NCBI RefSeq assembly: GCF_004011505.1
Contig: NZ_SAUN01000001.1
Span: forward strand, 2,418,001 to 2,482,000
DNA length: 64,000 nucleotides
Direction of reading: 5' to 3'
DNA from: Nonomuraea polychroma
GTDB taxonomy: Bacteria; Actinomycetota; Actinomycetes; Streptosporangiales; Streptosporangiaceae
Part shown: in pieces, positions 47,860-56,325 of the stretch
Position numbering within the stretch: the first letter of the stretch is position 1
Layout: each line of letters opens with the position of its first letter
Translations under genes and position numbers: made by a program
The notes under the pieces: generated by a model
Told to the model about the DNA's origin: nothing
Database searches by the model: none
What the model saw: only the letters and a program-made list of their open reading frames with translations

Positions 47860-48637
47860 GCCCGGTCCCATGCTGATCGCAGAGCGGCGACGCCGCATCC
47901 TGGAGCACGTGCATGAGCACGGGTATGCCTCGTTCCGGGAGCTGGCCGGCGCGCTCGGCACCTCGGAGTCCACTGTCCGGCGGGACCTGCGGTCGCTCGT
48001 CGGCGAGGGCCTGCTGGACGCCACTCGGGGTGGCGTGACTCGGCCCGTCTTCCCCCCGGCGGCGCGTCCGGTCTCCGCGGACGCGGTGGCGGCCGAGCGC
48101 GAGGCCATCGCCGCCCACGCCGCGACGCTCGTGGAGCCCGGCACCGCCGTCCTGCTCGGTCCCGGGCGCACCACCGCGGCGCTGGCCCGCCGGCTCGCCG
48201 AGCTGCCGTCCCTCACCGTCGTCACCAACTCCACCATGGTGGTCGAGGCGCTCATGGACGCGCCCCACGTCGAAGTCGTCGCGGTGGGCGGCACGCTGCG
48301 CCGGTCCATCCACGCCTTCGTGGGGCCGATCACCGAGCAGCACCTGGCGGGCCTCCGTGGCGCGCAGACCTTCCTGTCGGGCGACGGCGTCACCCCCGAG
48401 AGGGGACTGACCACGCCCAACGTCTTCGCCGCCGCCACGGACCAGGCCCTCGCCGCGGCCGGCCGCGAGGTCGTCGTCCTCGCCGACCACTCCAAGATCG
48501 GTCACGACACGATGTGCCAGACCGTGTCCACCGAGCGCATGAGCGTCCTGGTCACAGACCCGAAGGCGGACTCCGTCATGGTGGACCGGCTTGTCGGCGC
48601 ACAGGTCGACGTCCACATTGCTGACATGAACCGATGA
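47852..48637 (+). CDS. DeoR-family transcriptional regulator
   Basis: 261 residues. ATG 47852 overlaps the rhaB end by 8 bases; an ATG at 47870 (MLIAERRRRILEHV) is the more usual DeoR start and may be the real one. The HTH is FRELAGALGTSESTVRRDLR. The C-terminal sugar-phosphate sensor contains LLGPGRTTAALARRLAEL, VVTNSTMVVEAL and the end segment VLADHSKIGHDTM. DeoR sensors commonly respond to phosphorylated sugars such as the product of the adjacent kinase. It most likely controls rhaB and the sugar importers downstream. Confidence 0.92.
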   Translation: MSEPGPMLIAERRRRILEHVHEHGYASFRELAGALGTSESTVRRDLRSLVGEGLLDATRGGVTRPVFPPAARPVSADAVAAEREAIAAHAATLVEPGTAVLLGPGRTTAALARRLAELPSLTVVTNSTMVVEALMDAPHVEVVAVGGTLRRSIHAFVGPITEQHLAGLRGAQTFLSGDGVTPERGLTTPNVFAAATDQALAAAGREVVVLADHSKIGHDTMCQTVSTERMSVLVTDPKADSVMVDRLVGAQVDVHIADMNR

Positions 48638-48769
48638 GTTCTGACGCAAACTGACATCTTTTCGGGGCGCATAACGAGTCAGCAACGCCCATCCTCCGCC
48701 GTTGTCGCATATGACCAGCTTGCAGGCATCCAAGCGGCCTGCTGCCGCACGTTGTCCTGGCGACGCATA

Positions 48770-48800
48770 TTGACACATCGGTGACCGCCGTGGCTATCAT
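48770..48800 (+). promoter_or_regulatory. Candidate promoter of the sugar-importer operon
   Basis: TTGACA at 48770-48775 is a perfect -35 hexamer and TATCAT at 48795-48800 a good -10. The 19-base spacer is slightly long. It lies in the 236 bp gap between the DeoR gene and the first binding protein, 74 bases upstream of the latter's start. Confidence 0.5.
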
Positions 48801-48811
48801 CCTCTCAACTT

Positions 48812-48840
48812 CCTGTCAAAACAATGCAAATCATGGCAGG
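48812..48840. promoter_or_regulatory. Imperfect inverted repeat downstream of the promoter, candidate DeoR operator
   Basis: CCTGTCA at 48812-48818 and TGGCAGG at 48834-48840 form a 7 bp dyad with one mismatch around an AT-rich 15-base centre. It sits in the leader between the -10 element and the binding-protein start, where a repressor would act. TGACA-type motifs also occur at 48621-48657. The match to any DeoR consensus is untested. Confidence 0.35.
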
Positions 48841-48873
48841 TGGTGCCCGTTCCCTCGGAAGGAGGGTCACTTG

Positions 48874-49938
48874 ATGCCCCGCAGAACAACGGCTGCGGCC
48901 GCTGCCGGCCTGCTGGCGCTCACGTTGAGCGCGTGCACCAGGTCCGTCGGCGACGGCCCGGCGGACGCCGGCGCGTCCGCCCAGCAGCAGGTGGAGGCCA
49001 CCTCTGGAGATGCGTCGCTGTGCACCCCGGAGCGGTACAACGGCGGAGTGCCCAAGCTGGATCTGAAGAACGTCACCGTGGGGTTCGCGCAGTCGGAGAA
49101 GGAGGCGAACCCGTTCCGGATCACCGAGACGCAGTCGATCAAGGACGAGGCCGCTCGGCGAGGCATCAAGCTGATCACGACGAACGCGCAGTCGGACCTC
49201 AACAAGGAGATCGCCGACATCCAGGGCATGATCGCCCAGGGCGCCAAGGTCCTGATCATCTCCCCGCTCAACTCCGAAGGGCTCGACCCCGCGCTCAAGG
49301 CGGCCCAGGATGCGAAAGTCCCGATCATGACGATCGACCGGCTGCTCACCACCAAACGGGCCTGCGTCGACTACCTCGGCTGGATCGGCTCCGACTTCGT
49401 CAAGCAGGGTGCCCGAGCCGCCGATGCGATGATCACCGCGACGGGAGACAAGGGAGAGGTAGCGATCCTGCTCGGAGCCTCAGGGGTGAACGTCACCGTC
49501 GACCGGACCAAGGGGTTCAAGGATCAGCTCGCCGCCAAGGGCTCGGCGCTGAAGGTCGTGGCCGAGCAGACCGGCGACTTCACCCGTGAGAAGGGCCGCG
49601 CGGTCACCGAGCAGCTCATCTCCGCCAACCCCGGCATCAGCGCCATCTACGCGGAGAACGACGAGATGGCCCTCGGCGCCGTCGCCGCGCTCAAGGCGGC
49701 GGGCAAGAAGCCGGGAGACGTGAAGATCGTCACGATCGACGGCACTCGTGGCGCGGTCCAGGGCATCGTCGACGGCTGGATCGCCGCGGTCATCGAGTCG
49801 AACCCACGGTTCGGACCACTCGCCTTCCAGGCGCTCGAGGACTTCTACGCCGACAAGGGCGTACCGGCGAAGACGATCATCTCCGACAAGGAGTACACCC
49901 CTGAGAACGCCAAGGCCGAACTGGCGAACGCCTACTGA
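48874..49938 (+). CDS. Sugar-binding lipoprotein, galactofuranose (YtfQ) type
   Basis: 354 residues from the ATG at 48874, with a strong AAGGAGGG 7 bases upstream. The signal ends in the lipobox LSAC (about residues 18-21). The mature protein is a type I periplasmic-binding fold: VGFAQSEKEANPFRITETQS, NKEIADIQGMIAQGAKVLII, DRLLTTK and WIGSDFVKQGARAADAMI closely resemble YtfQ, and INAIYAENDEMALGA-like text is present as ISAIYAENDEMALGA. It delivers sugar to the ATPase and permeases that follow. The substrate could be a furanose or a rhamnose-related sugar, given the upstream kinase. Confidence 0.93.
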   Translation: MPRRTTAAAAAGLLALTLSACTRSVGDGPADAGASAQQQVEATSGDASLCTPERYNGGVPKLDLKNVTVGFAQSEKEANPFRITETQSIKDEAARRGIKLITTNAQSDLNKEIADIQGMIAQGAKVLIISPLNSEGLDPALKAAQDAKVPIMTIDRLLTTKRACVDYLGWIGSDFVKQGARAADAMITATGDKGEVAILLGASGVNVTVDRTKGFKDQLAAKGSALKVVAEQTGDFTREKGRAVTEQLISANPGISAIYAENDEMALGAVAALKAAGKKPGDVKIVTIDGTRGAVQGIVDGWIAAVIESNPRFGPLAFQALEDFYADKGVPAKTIISDKEYTPENAKAELANAY

Positions 49939-49986
49939 GGCCGGGGGGCGGCCTGGACCGCCCCCACGACGTCCGGGAGCGGGCAC

Positions 49987-51531
49987 ATGAATGAACCGGT
50001 GTGCGAGGCGCACGCCATCTCCAAGCGGTTCGGCGGGACCGTCGCCCTCGACCAGGTCTCGTTGCGGCTCGACGCCGGCGAGGCCCACGCGCTGGTGGGA
50101 GAGAACGGGGCGGGAAAGTCGACGCTGATCAAGGTGCTCACCGGGGTGCACAGACCCGAGGACGGCACGATCCGCTACCTCGGCCGGCCGGTGTCCTTCT
50201 CCGGGCCCGCCGACGCCCAGGACGCCGGGATCAGCACCATTTACCAGGAGGTCGAGCTCGCCCCGCTGCTGAGCGTGGCGGACAACCTCTTCCTCGGCAG
50301 GGAGCGGATCACTCGCTTGAGGCTGCTCGACCGGTCGCGGCTGCGGCGGGAGGCCACCGAGGTCCTCGCCCGCTACGGCGTGGCCGTAGACGTCCGCCGG
50401 CCGCTCGGGGAGCTCGGTCTCGGCATCCGGCAGATGGTGGCGATCGCCCGTGCGGTCAGTGCGCGCGCCCGATTGGTGATCATGGATGAGCCGACTTCCT
50501 CACTGGCCCCACGCGAGGTGGACCGGCTCGCGGACGTCATCGAGGTGCTGCGCGAGCAGGGCATCGCGATCCTCTACGTCACTCACAAGCTGGATGAGGT
50601 CTTCCGCGTGTGCCAGCGGGTGAGCGTCCTGCGCGACGGCCGTCTGGTCCACACCGGTCCCGTCCGGGAGATCTCCCGTATCGGCCTGGTCGCCGCGATG
50701 CTCGGCCGGCCGGTCGCCGAGGTGCGCCGCCACGGCGTGACGAGCTTCGGCGAGGCCCACGAGGTGGGCCGCGCCGCGCCGGTTCTACGGGCCGAGGCCC
50801 TCGTTCGCGCGCACGCGCTGCACGGCGTCTCCGTCGAGGTACGCCCGGGCGAGGTGGTGGGACTCGCGGGCCTGCTCGGCTCCGGCCGGTCGGAGACGGC
50901 CAGGGCGGTGTTCGGCGCCGACCCCCTCGACGCCGGGTCGGTGGAGGTGGCCGGGCACGCCCGCCGGCGCTGGAACCCCGCCATCGCGATCCGTTCGGGT
51001 GTCTGCATGGTGCCGGAGGACCGCAAGGCCGAGGGAGTCGTGCCAGGGCTGTCGGTCCGCGACAACATCACGCTCGCGGCGCTGCCCCGCCTCACCCGCG
51101 GCGGGCTGGTGTCCCGCCGGGCACGAGACCGCATCGTCGACGCATTCATCCGCCGCCTCGGGATCAAGGTGTCGTCGCCCGACCAGAAGGTGGGCGAACT
51201 GTCCGGAGGCAACCAGCAGAAGGTGCTGCTCGCCCGCATGCTCTGTCTCCATCCCGCGGTGCTGATCCTCGACGAGCCGACGCGGGGCATCGACATCGGC
51301 GCCAAGGCGGAGATTCAGGCGCTCATCGACGAGCTCGCTCAAGAGGGCCTCGGCGTGCTGCTGGTGGCGGAGCTGGAGGAGATCGTGGAAGGCGCCGACA
51401 CCGTCGTGGTCCTGCGGGACGGGACGGCGGCCGGCGTCCTGCGCGGCGCGGAGATCGGTGAGCGGCGGATCATGGAGCTGATCGCCGCGGCCGACTCGGA
51501 CGGATCTGCCGGTGGGCGGTTCGATGACTGA
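49987..51531 (+). CDS. Sugar ABC transporter ATPase with two ATPase domains (YtfR/RbsA type)
   Basis: 514 residues. The N-terminal domain has Walker A GENGAGKSTLIKVL, Q-loop STIYQEVELAPLLSV and Walker B LVIMDEPTSSLAPREVD. Its signature is degenerate, LGLGIRQMVAIARA, as usual for this family. The C-terminal domain has a diverged Walker A (LLGSGRSETAR), signature LSGGNQQKVLLARML and Walker B LILDEPTRGIDIGAKAEIQ. The arrangement matches YtfR/RbsA/MglA. It starts 48 bases after the binding protein and its end overlaps the first permease. Confidence 0.94.
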   Translation: MNEPVCEAHAISKRFGGTVALDQVSLRLDAGEAHALVGENGAGKSTLIKVLTGVHRPEDGTIRYLGRPVSFSGPADAQDAGISTIYQEVELAPLLSVADNLFLGRERITRLRLLDRSRLRREATEVLARYGVAVDVRRPLGELGLGIRQMVAIARAVSARARLVIMDEPTSSLAPREVDRLADVIEVLREQGIAILYVTHKLDEVFRVCQRVSVLRDGRLVHTGPVREISRIGLVAAMLGRPVAEVRRHGVTSFGEAHEVGRAAPVLRAEALVRAHALHGVSVEVRPGEVVGLAGLLGSGRSETARAVFGADPLDAGSVEVAGHARRRWNPAIAIRSGVCMVPEDRKAEGVVPGLSVRDNITLAALPRLTRGGLVSRRARDRIVDAFIRRLGIKVSSPDQKVGELSGGNQQKVLLARMLCLHPAVLILDEPTRGIDIGAKAEIQALIDELAQEGLGVLLVAELEEIVEGADTVVVLRDGTAAGVLRGAEIGERRIMELIAAADSDGSAGGRFDD

Positions 51532-52483
51532 GCCGACCGTGGCCGGCCGCACGGGCGCGGCGGGGCGGGTGACCTGGCTGTCCGATTACGGGGTCTACCT
51601 CGCCCTCGGCGTCCTGCTGTCGTTCAACCTGGTGTTCACGCCGAACTTCGCCACGGTCGCGAACCTGCGGCTCCAGCTCGTCCAGGTAGCCCCGGTGGCC
51701 ATCGTCGCCCTCGGCATGGCACTGGTGATCGGCACCGGAGGCATCGATCTGTCGGTCGGCTCCACGATGGCCATCGCGGCGGCGTTGCTGCCGCTCTACC
51801 TCGGCTACGGGCCCTGGCCCGCCATCGCCGTCGCGGTGCTCGCCGGTGCGGCCGTGGGACTCGTGAACGGCGGGCTGGTCGCCTACGGCATCCAGCCGAT
51901 CGTCGCCACCCTCGGGCTGCTCGTCGCCGGACGGGGGATGGCGCTCGTGCTCGCGGACGGCCGGCTCGTCGAGATCTTCGACCCCACGCTGGCCGCCATC
52001 GGCGGCGGGCAGGTGCTTGAGGTCCCACTGCCCGTGCTCATGGCCCTCGCGGTCGCCGCCGCCGCCGCGTTCGTCCTGCGCTGCGCCGCGTTCGGCCGCA
52101 GGCTGCTGGCCGTGGGCGGCAACCGGCCCGCGGCGCTCCTGGCCGGCCTGCCCGTACGGCGGACGCTGGTCACGGTCTACGTGATCAGCGGGGTGCTCGC
52201 GGCGATGGCCGGAGTGCTCACGACCGGGCGGCAGAGCGCGAGCGACCCCTCGTTCACCGGGCTGCTGATCGAGCTGAGCGCCATCACCGCCGTGGTCGTG
52301 GGCGGCACGCCCCTTGCCGGAGGCCGCGTCCGGATCCTCGGCACGCTGATGGGGGCGCTGCTGATGCAGCTCATCATCGCCACGGTCATCCAGCACGACC
52401 TGCACGACTCGACCGCCCGGATGATCCAGGCGGCGATCATCGTGGCCGCCGTGTACGCGCAGCGGAACAGGAGCGGGACGTGA
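51524..52483 (+). CDS. Sugar ABC transporter permease, YtfT type
   Basis: 319 residues from the ATG at 51524, which lies inside the last codons of the ATPase gene; a GTG at 51512 is the alternative. It has about eight to ten membrane segments. The BPD_transp_2 signature GTGGIDLSVGSTMAIAAALL is clear, along with VGGNRPAALLAGLPVRR and VVVGGTPLAGGRVRILGTLM. It pairs with the YjfF-type permease that starts at its stop codon. Confidence 0.93.
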   Translation: MTEPTVAGRTGAAGRVTWLSDYGVYLALGVLLSFNLVFTPNFATVANLRLQLVQVAPVAIVALGMALVIGTGGIDLSVGSTMAIAAALLPLYLGYGPWPAIAVAVLAGAAVGLVNGGLVAYGIQPIVATLGLLVAGRGMALVLADGRLVEIFDPTLAAIGGGQVLEVPLPVLMALAVAAAAAFVLRCAAFGRRLLAVGGNRPAALLAGLPVRRTLVTVYVISGVLAAMAGVLTTGRQSASDPSFTGLLIELSAITAVVVGGTPLAGGRVRILGTLMGALLMQLIIATVIQHDLHDSTARMIQAAIIVAAVYAQRNRSGT

Positions 52484-53490
52484 CGACCGGACAGGCGGAG
52501 CGTGCCGCCCCCTTCTCTCCGGCCGCCGGCACCGGGCGGACGCGGTTGGCGGCACTCGCCCGGCGGCACGGGGCCGCCCTGGTGCTCGTCCTCGTCGTCC
52601 TCCTCGGGTCGCTGACCTTCGGCTCGAACTTCACCGGACCGGGGAACCTCGGCGCCATCGCGCTGGACGCCTCCTACCTGCTGCTGGTCGCGACAGGCAT
52701 GACGTTCGTGATCCTCTCCGGCGGGATCGACCTGTCCGTCGGGTCCGTTCTCGCGCTGTCCGGTGTCCTGGCGGCGTACGGCTCCCGCTGGGGGACGGCG
52801 GGAGCGGTCCTGCTGCCCCTGGCGATCTGCGGGCTGATCGGCCTGGTGAACGGGCTGCTGGTCGGACGGGCCCGGCTGGCGCCGTTCGTCGTCACCCTGG
52901 CGACCCTGCTGTTCGCCCGAGGGCTGGCCTTCGCGGTCTCCCAGGAGGGTAACCAGGTCTACATCATCCCGGCCGACCTGGCCCTCACCCGGATCGGACA
53001 GGCCAGTGTTCTCGGCGTCGGGGTCCCGGTGCTGATCGCCCTCGCGGTCTTCGCCGCGGCCGGTGTGGTGCTCAACCGGACCCGATTCGGCCTGCGGGTC
53101 TTCGCCGCCGGGAACGGGGACGGGCACGCCGCCGAGCTCATGGGGCTCCCGGTGGCCGGCATCCGGGTCCGCGTCTACGTGCTGAGCTCCCTGCTGGCCG
53201 GCCTCGCGGGAGTCCTCATCGCCGCGCAGACCGCCTCGGGGCTGCCCACCCTCGGCGAGGGCAGGGAACTGGAGGCCATCGCGGCCGTCGTGATCGGCGG
53301 CACGCTGCTCACCGGCGGCGCCGGATCGCTCGGGGGGACCCTCGCGGGCGTGCTGCTGCTCAAGGTGATCCAGAACCTGATCAACCAGGTGGGCACGCTC
53401 AGCTCCGCCTACCAGCAGGTGGTCAGCGGCACCTTCCTCGTCCTGGTCGTACTCGTCCAGGCCGCCCTGGCAAGGAGGAGACGACAGTGA
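52480..53490 (+). CDS. Sugar ABC transporter permease, YjfF type
   Basis: 336 residues from the GTG at 52480, overlapping the previous stop (GTGA). Same fold as its neighbour: FVILSGGIDLSVGSVLALSG, AAGNGDGHAAELMGLPVAGI and AAVVIGGTLLTGGAGSLGGT. Two different permeases with one double ATPase and a YtfQ-like protein reproduce the ytfQRT-yjfF galactofuranose importer layout. The next gene, a dehydrogenase, overlaps its stop, so importer and enzyme are translationally coupled. Confidence 0.93.
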   Translation: MTTGQAERAAPFSPAAGTGRTRLAALARRHGAALVLVLVVLLGSLTFGSNFTGPGNLGAIALDASYLLLVATGMTFVILSGGIDLSVGSVLALSGVLAAYGSRWGTAGAVLLPLAICGLIGLVNGLLVGRARLAPFVVTLATLLFARGLAFAVSQEGNQVYIIPADLALTRIGQASVLGVGVPVLIALAVFAAAGVVLNRTRFGLRVFAAGNGDGHAAELMGLPVAGIRVRVYVLSSLLAGLAGVLIAAQTASGLPTLGEGRELEAIAAVVIGGTLLTGGAGSLGGTLAGVLLLKVIQNLINQVGTLSSAYQQVVSGTFLVLVVLVQAALARRRRQ

Positions 53491-54569
53491 ACGGCAATCG
53501 GACCAGGGTCGCGGTGGTCGGCACCGGCGACTGGTGGGGCTTCCACCACGCCCGCGTGTTCTCCGGCCGCGAGGACGCCGAGTTGTGCGCCGTCGTGGGC
53601 CGGACCGAGAAGCGAACCGTCGAGCGCGCCCGGCGGTTCGGCGTGCGGCCCTATCTCGACGTGGAGGAGATGATCGCCCGGGAGCGGCCCGACCTGATCT
53701 CCGTGTGCCTGCCGAACGAAGACCATTTCGCCACCACCCGGCTGCTGGTCGAGGCGGGGATCCCACTGCTGGTCGAGAAGCCGCTCGTCTTCTCGCTCGA
53801 GGAGGCGGACGTCCTGATCGCCGAGGCCGAGGCCCGCCGGCTCTTCTTCGCCATCAACTTCAACCACCGCTACGCCCGCCCCGTACGGCTGGCGGCGGCG
53901 GCGATCGAGCGCGGCGAGCTGGGCCGGCTGGTCTTCGCGACCTGGCGGTTCGGGGGAGAGGCCGGCACGAGCCGGCACCCCCACGCCAACCTCATCGAGA
54001 CCCAGTGCCACGGCTTCGACATGGTCGAGCACCTGTGCGGCCCGATCGCGTCCGTGACGGCCCAGATGACCGGCGGGCCCCCGTACACGACGATGGCGAT
54101 CGCCGTACGGTTCGCGAGCGGGGCGGTGGGGACGCTCCTCGGCACGTACGACTCGTCGTACGCCTACCCGGGAACCCACCTGCTGGAGATCAACGGCACC
54201 GGCGGCCGGATCCTCGTCGAGGACACCGTCCGCCGCTACACCTACACGCCGGCCGGCGACGAGACGAGCCGGGTGTGGCAGGCCGGCTACTTCAACGACG
54301 CCGACCGGGGCTTCCACGCCACCTTCGACCGGCACGTCGACGAGGTTCTCGCCGCCCTGCGCGCCGGCGATCCGCCGCCCGTCCACGCGCGCGCCGGTCG
54401 TCGCGCGCTCGCGCTCGCGCACGCCGTGATCCGCTCGTACGAGTCGGGGAAGCGGGTGGACACCGCCCCCGGCGAATCCCTGTCAGCCGGCAGCCTGGAC
54501 ACCCCCTCCAGCCGGGCGCGGACGACGTCGCCGGCCACTCACGACGACCCGTCCGGAGCGGTGACGTGA
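53487..54569 (+). CDS. Gfo/Idh/MocA-family sugar dehydrogenase
   Basis: 360 residues from the GTG at 53487 (GTGA overlap). The NAD-binding Rossmann fold is VAVVGTGDWWGFHHARVF, with the catalytic-region EKPLVF motif (Lys near residue 95) and a following GFDMVEHL-type stretch carrying the expected Asp and His. The C-terminal domain (about 120-330) is the usual beta sheet. The last 30 residues (SLSAGSLDTPSSRARTTSPA) are low-complexity and unconserved. It would oxidise a sugar, inositol or sugar acid delivered by one of the flanking importers. The Trp-Trp replacing the usual G-x-x-G step is a family variant (GDWWGFHH). Confidence 0.9.
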   Translation: MNGNRTRVAVVGTGDWWGFHHARVFSGREDAELCAVVGRTEKRTVERARRFGVRPYLDVEEMIARERPDLISVCLPNEDHFATTRLLVEAGIPLLVEKPLVFSLEEADVLIAEAEARRLFFAINFNHRYARPVRLAAAAIERGELGRLVFATWRFGGEAGTSRHPHANLIETQCHGFDMVEHLCGPIASVTAQMTGGPPYTTMAIAVRFASGAVGTLLGTYDSSYAYPGTHLLEINGTGGRILVEDTVRRYTYTPAGDETSRVWQAGYFNDADRGFHATFDRHVDEVLAALRAGDPPPVHARAGRRALALAHAVIRSYESGKRVDTAPGESLSAGSLDTPSSRARTTSPATHDDPSGAVT

Positions 54570-55579
54570 CCGTCGAGGCCGGAGCCCTGCGCCGCCTGGG
54601 CAGCGATCCGCTGCGTCTCGCGCTGCTGGCCATCCGGCTCGGCCCGGTGCTGATCCTGCTGCTCCTCGTCGTGATCATGAGCATGTTGTCACCCGCGTTC
54701 CTCACCATGCTCAATCTGGGCAACGTGCTGGCACAGAGCGCGGTGATCGCGGTGCTCGCCATCGGGCAGCTCCTCGTGATCCTCACCCGGGGGATCGACC
54801 TGTCCGTGGGATCGACTCTGGCGCTCGCCTCCGTGACCGGGGCCCTGGTCTACTCCGCCGCACCGTCCGGACCGGTCGTCGTCCTCGCCATGCTCGCCAC
54901 CGGCATGGCGGTCGGCGCGATCAACGGCATGGGCTACGTCCTGGGCCGGCTGCCCCACCCCTTCATCATCACGCTCGCCACCCTGAGCGCGGCACGGGGC
55001 CTGGCCCTGTGGCTGTCGGGCGGGCAACCGCAGCAGGGCATGCCGGAGATCGTGCAGATGATGGGCAGCGGCTCGGCAGGCTGGCTGCCGTATTCGGCCT
55101 TCCTGGTCGCCGCCGTGGCTCTGGCCGTCGTCCTGCTCACCACGCGGATGGTGTGGGGGCGCTGGATCTACGCCGTCGGCGGGAACCCGGAGGGAGCCCG
55201 GAGGACGGCGATCCCCGTCGACCGGGTGGTGATCTCGGTGTACGTCCTGAGCGGCCTGGCCGCCGGGATCGCCGCGATCGTCACCTCCGGCCGGCTGAAC
55301 GCCGGTTCCCCCACCTTCGGCGACCTGGCCGAGCTCGACTCGATCGCCGCCGTGGTCATAGGGGGCGCGAGCTTCCTCGGCGGCCGGGGTGGCGTAGGCA
55401 ACGCACTCGTGGGGGCACTCATGATCGGAATCATCCGGAACGGCATGAACCTGCTCGACGTCGATGCCTTTCTGCAGCCGATCGTCATCGGCGTCGTCAT
55501 CGTCATGGCCGTCGAGTCCGACGTCGTCCGCGGGCGGCTGGAAAGCCGCTTCCGCATCACGCAGGCGGCGCGGTCATGA
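54566..55579 (+). CDS. Sugar ABC transporter permease, RbsC type (second importer)
   Basis: 337 residues from the GTG at 54566, sharing GTGA with the dehydrogenase stop; the much longer open frame upstream is a shadow of the dehydrogenase. The signature is LTRGIDLSVGSTLALASVTG, with YAVGGNPEGARRTAIPVDRV and AVVIGGASFLGGRGGVGNAL. It is a single permease, expected to form a homodimer as in RbsC. The ATPase that follows overlaps its stop (ATGA). Confidence 0.93.
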   Translation: MTVEAGALRRLGSDPLRLALLAIRLGPVLILLLLVVIMSMLSPAFLTMLNLGNVLAQSAVIAVLAIGQLLVILTRGIDLSVGSTLALASVTGALVYSAAPSGPVVVLAMLATGMAVGAINGMGYVLGRLPHPFIITLATLSAARGLALWLSGGQPQQGMPEIVQMMGSGSAGWLPYSAFLVAAVALAVVLLTTRMVWGRWIYAVGGNPEGARRTAIPVDRVVISVYVLSGLAAGIAAIVTSGRLNAGSPTFGDLAELDSIAAVVIGGASFLGGRGGVGNALVGALMIGIIRNGMNLLDVDAFLQPIVIGVVIVMAVESDVVRGRLESRFRITQAARS

Positions 55580-56325
55580 CGCCCGCCCTGGCCGTTCGCG
55601 GCGCCACCAAGCGCTTCGGCGCCGTCCTCGCCCTCGACGGCGTGGACCTGGTGGTGTTCCCCGGCGAGGTGCTCGCCCTCCTCGGCGACAACGGGGCGGG
55701 CAAGTCCACGCTGATCAAGTGCATCAGCGGCGTGCACCGGCTGGACGCGGGATCCATCGAGATGGGCGGGGCCGCGGTGACGACGGGCTCGCCCGCCGCC
55801 GCCCGAGCCCTCGGGATCGAGACCGTCTACCAGGATCTCGCGCTGTTCGACAATCTGGATCCCGCCGCGAACTTCTACGCCGGGCGGGAGATCGCCGGGC
55901 CGCGCTGGCTTCCGCGCGGCCTGCGGCTGCTGCGCCGCCGGGACATGTCCCGGGTGACGGGTGAGCTGCTGACACGCCTCCAGGTCGGGATCGCCGACCC
56001 CCACGCCGCGGTCGGTCTGATGTCCGGAGGCCAGCGGCAGGCCATCGCCGTGGCCAGGGCCGCGGCGTTCGCGTCGAAGGTCGTGATCCTCGACGAGCCG
56101 ACGGCGGCGCTCGGGCTGCGCGAGTCGCGGCGAGTGCTCGATCTCATCCTGCGCCTACGCGAGGAGGGCCACGCCGTCATCGTCGTCTCCCATGCCATGG
56201 ATCACGTGATCGAGATCGCCGACCGAGCCGCAGTGCTGCGGCGCGGTCGCAAGGTCGGCGAGATGAGACCTACGCCGGACAACCGGCAGGCGATCGTCTC
56301 GCTCATCGTCGGAGGCGACTCGTGA
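55576..56325 (+). CDS. Sugar ABC transporter ATPase, single-domain (RbsA N-half type)
   Basis: 249 residues, half the size of RbsA. Walker A GDNGAGKSTLIKCI, Q-loop ETVYQDLALFDNL, signature LMSGGQRQAIAVARAA, Walker B VVILDEPTAALGLRES and switch His in VVSHAMDHV are all present. Single-domain members such as FrcA are known and work as homodimers, so the length is normal for that branch, not a truncation. It starts at the ATGA overlap with the permease and ends at a GTGA overlap with the binding protein. Confidence 0.93.
   Translation: MTPALAVRGATKRFGAVLALDGVDLVVFPGEVLALLGDNGAGKSTLIKCISGVHRLDAGSIEMGGAAVTTGSPAAARALGIETVYQDLALFDNLDPAANFYAGREIAGPRWLPRGLRLLRRRDMSRVTGELLTRLQVGIADPHAAVGLMSGGQRQAIAVARAAAFASKVVILDEPTAALGLRESRRVLDLILRLREEGHAVIVVSHAMDHVIEIADRAAVLRRGRKVGEMRPTPDNRQAIVSLIVGGDS

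Noticed and set aside
46354..48637. Standard L-rhamnose operon
   Set aside because: Only the kinase is present; rhamnose isomerase, rhamnulose-phosphate aldolase and mutarotase are not in the window.
55576..56325. Truncated RbsA-type ATPase
   Set aside because: All single-domain ATPase motifs are intact and single-domain FrcA-like members exist, so the short length is natural.
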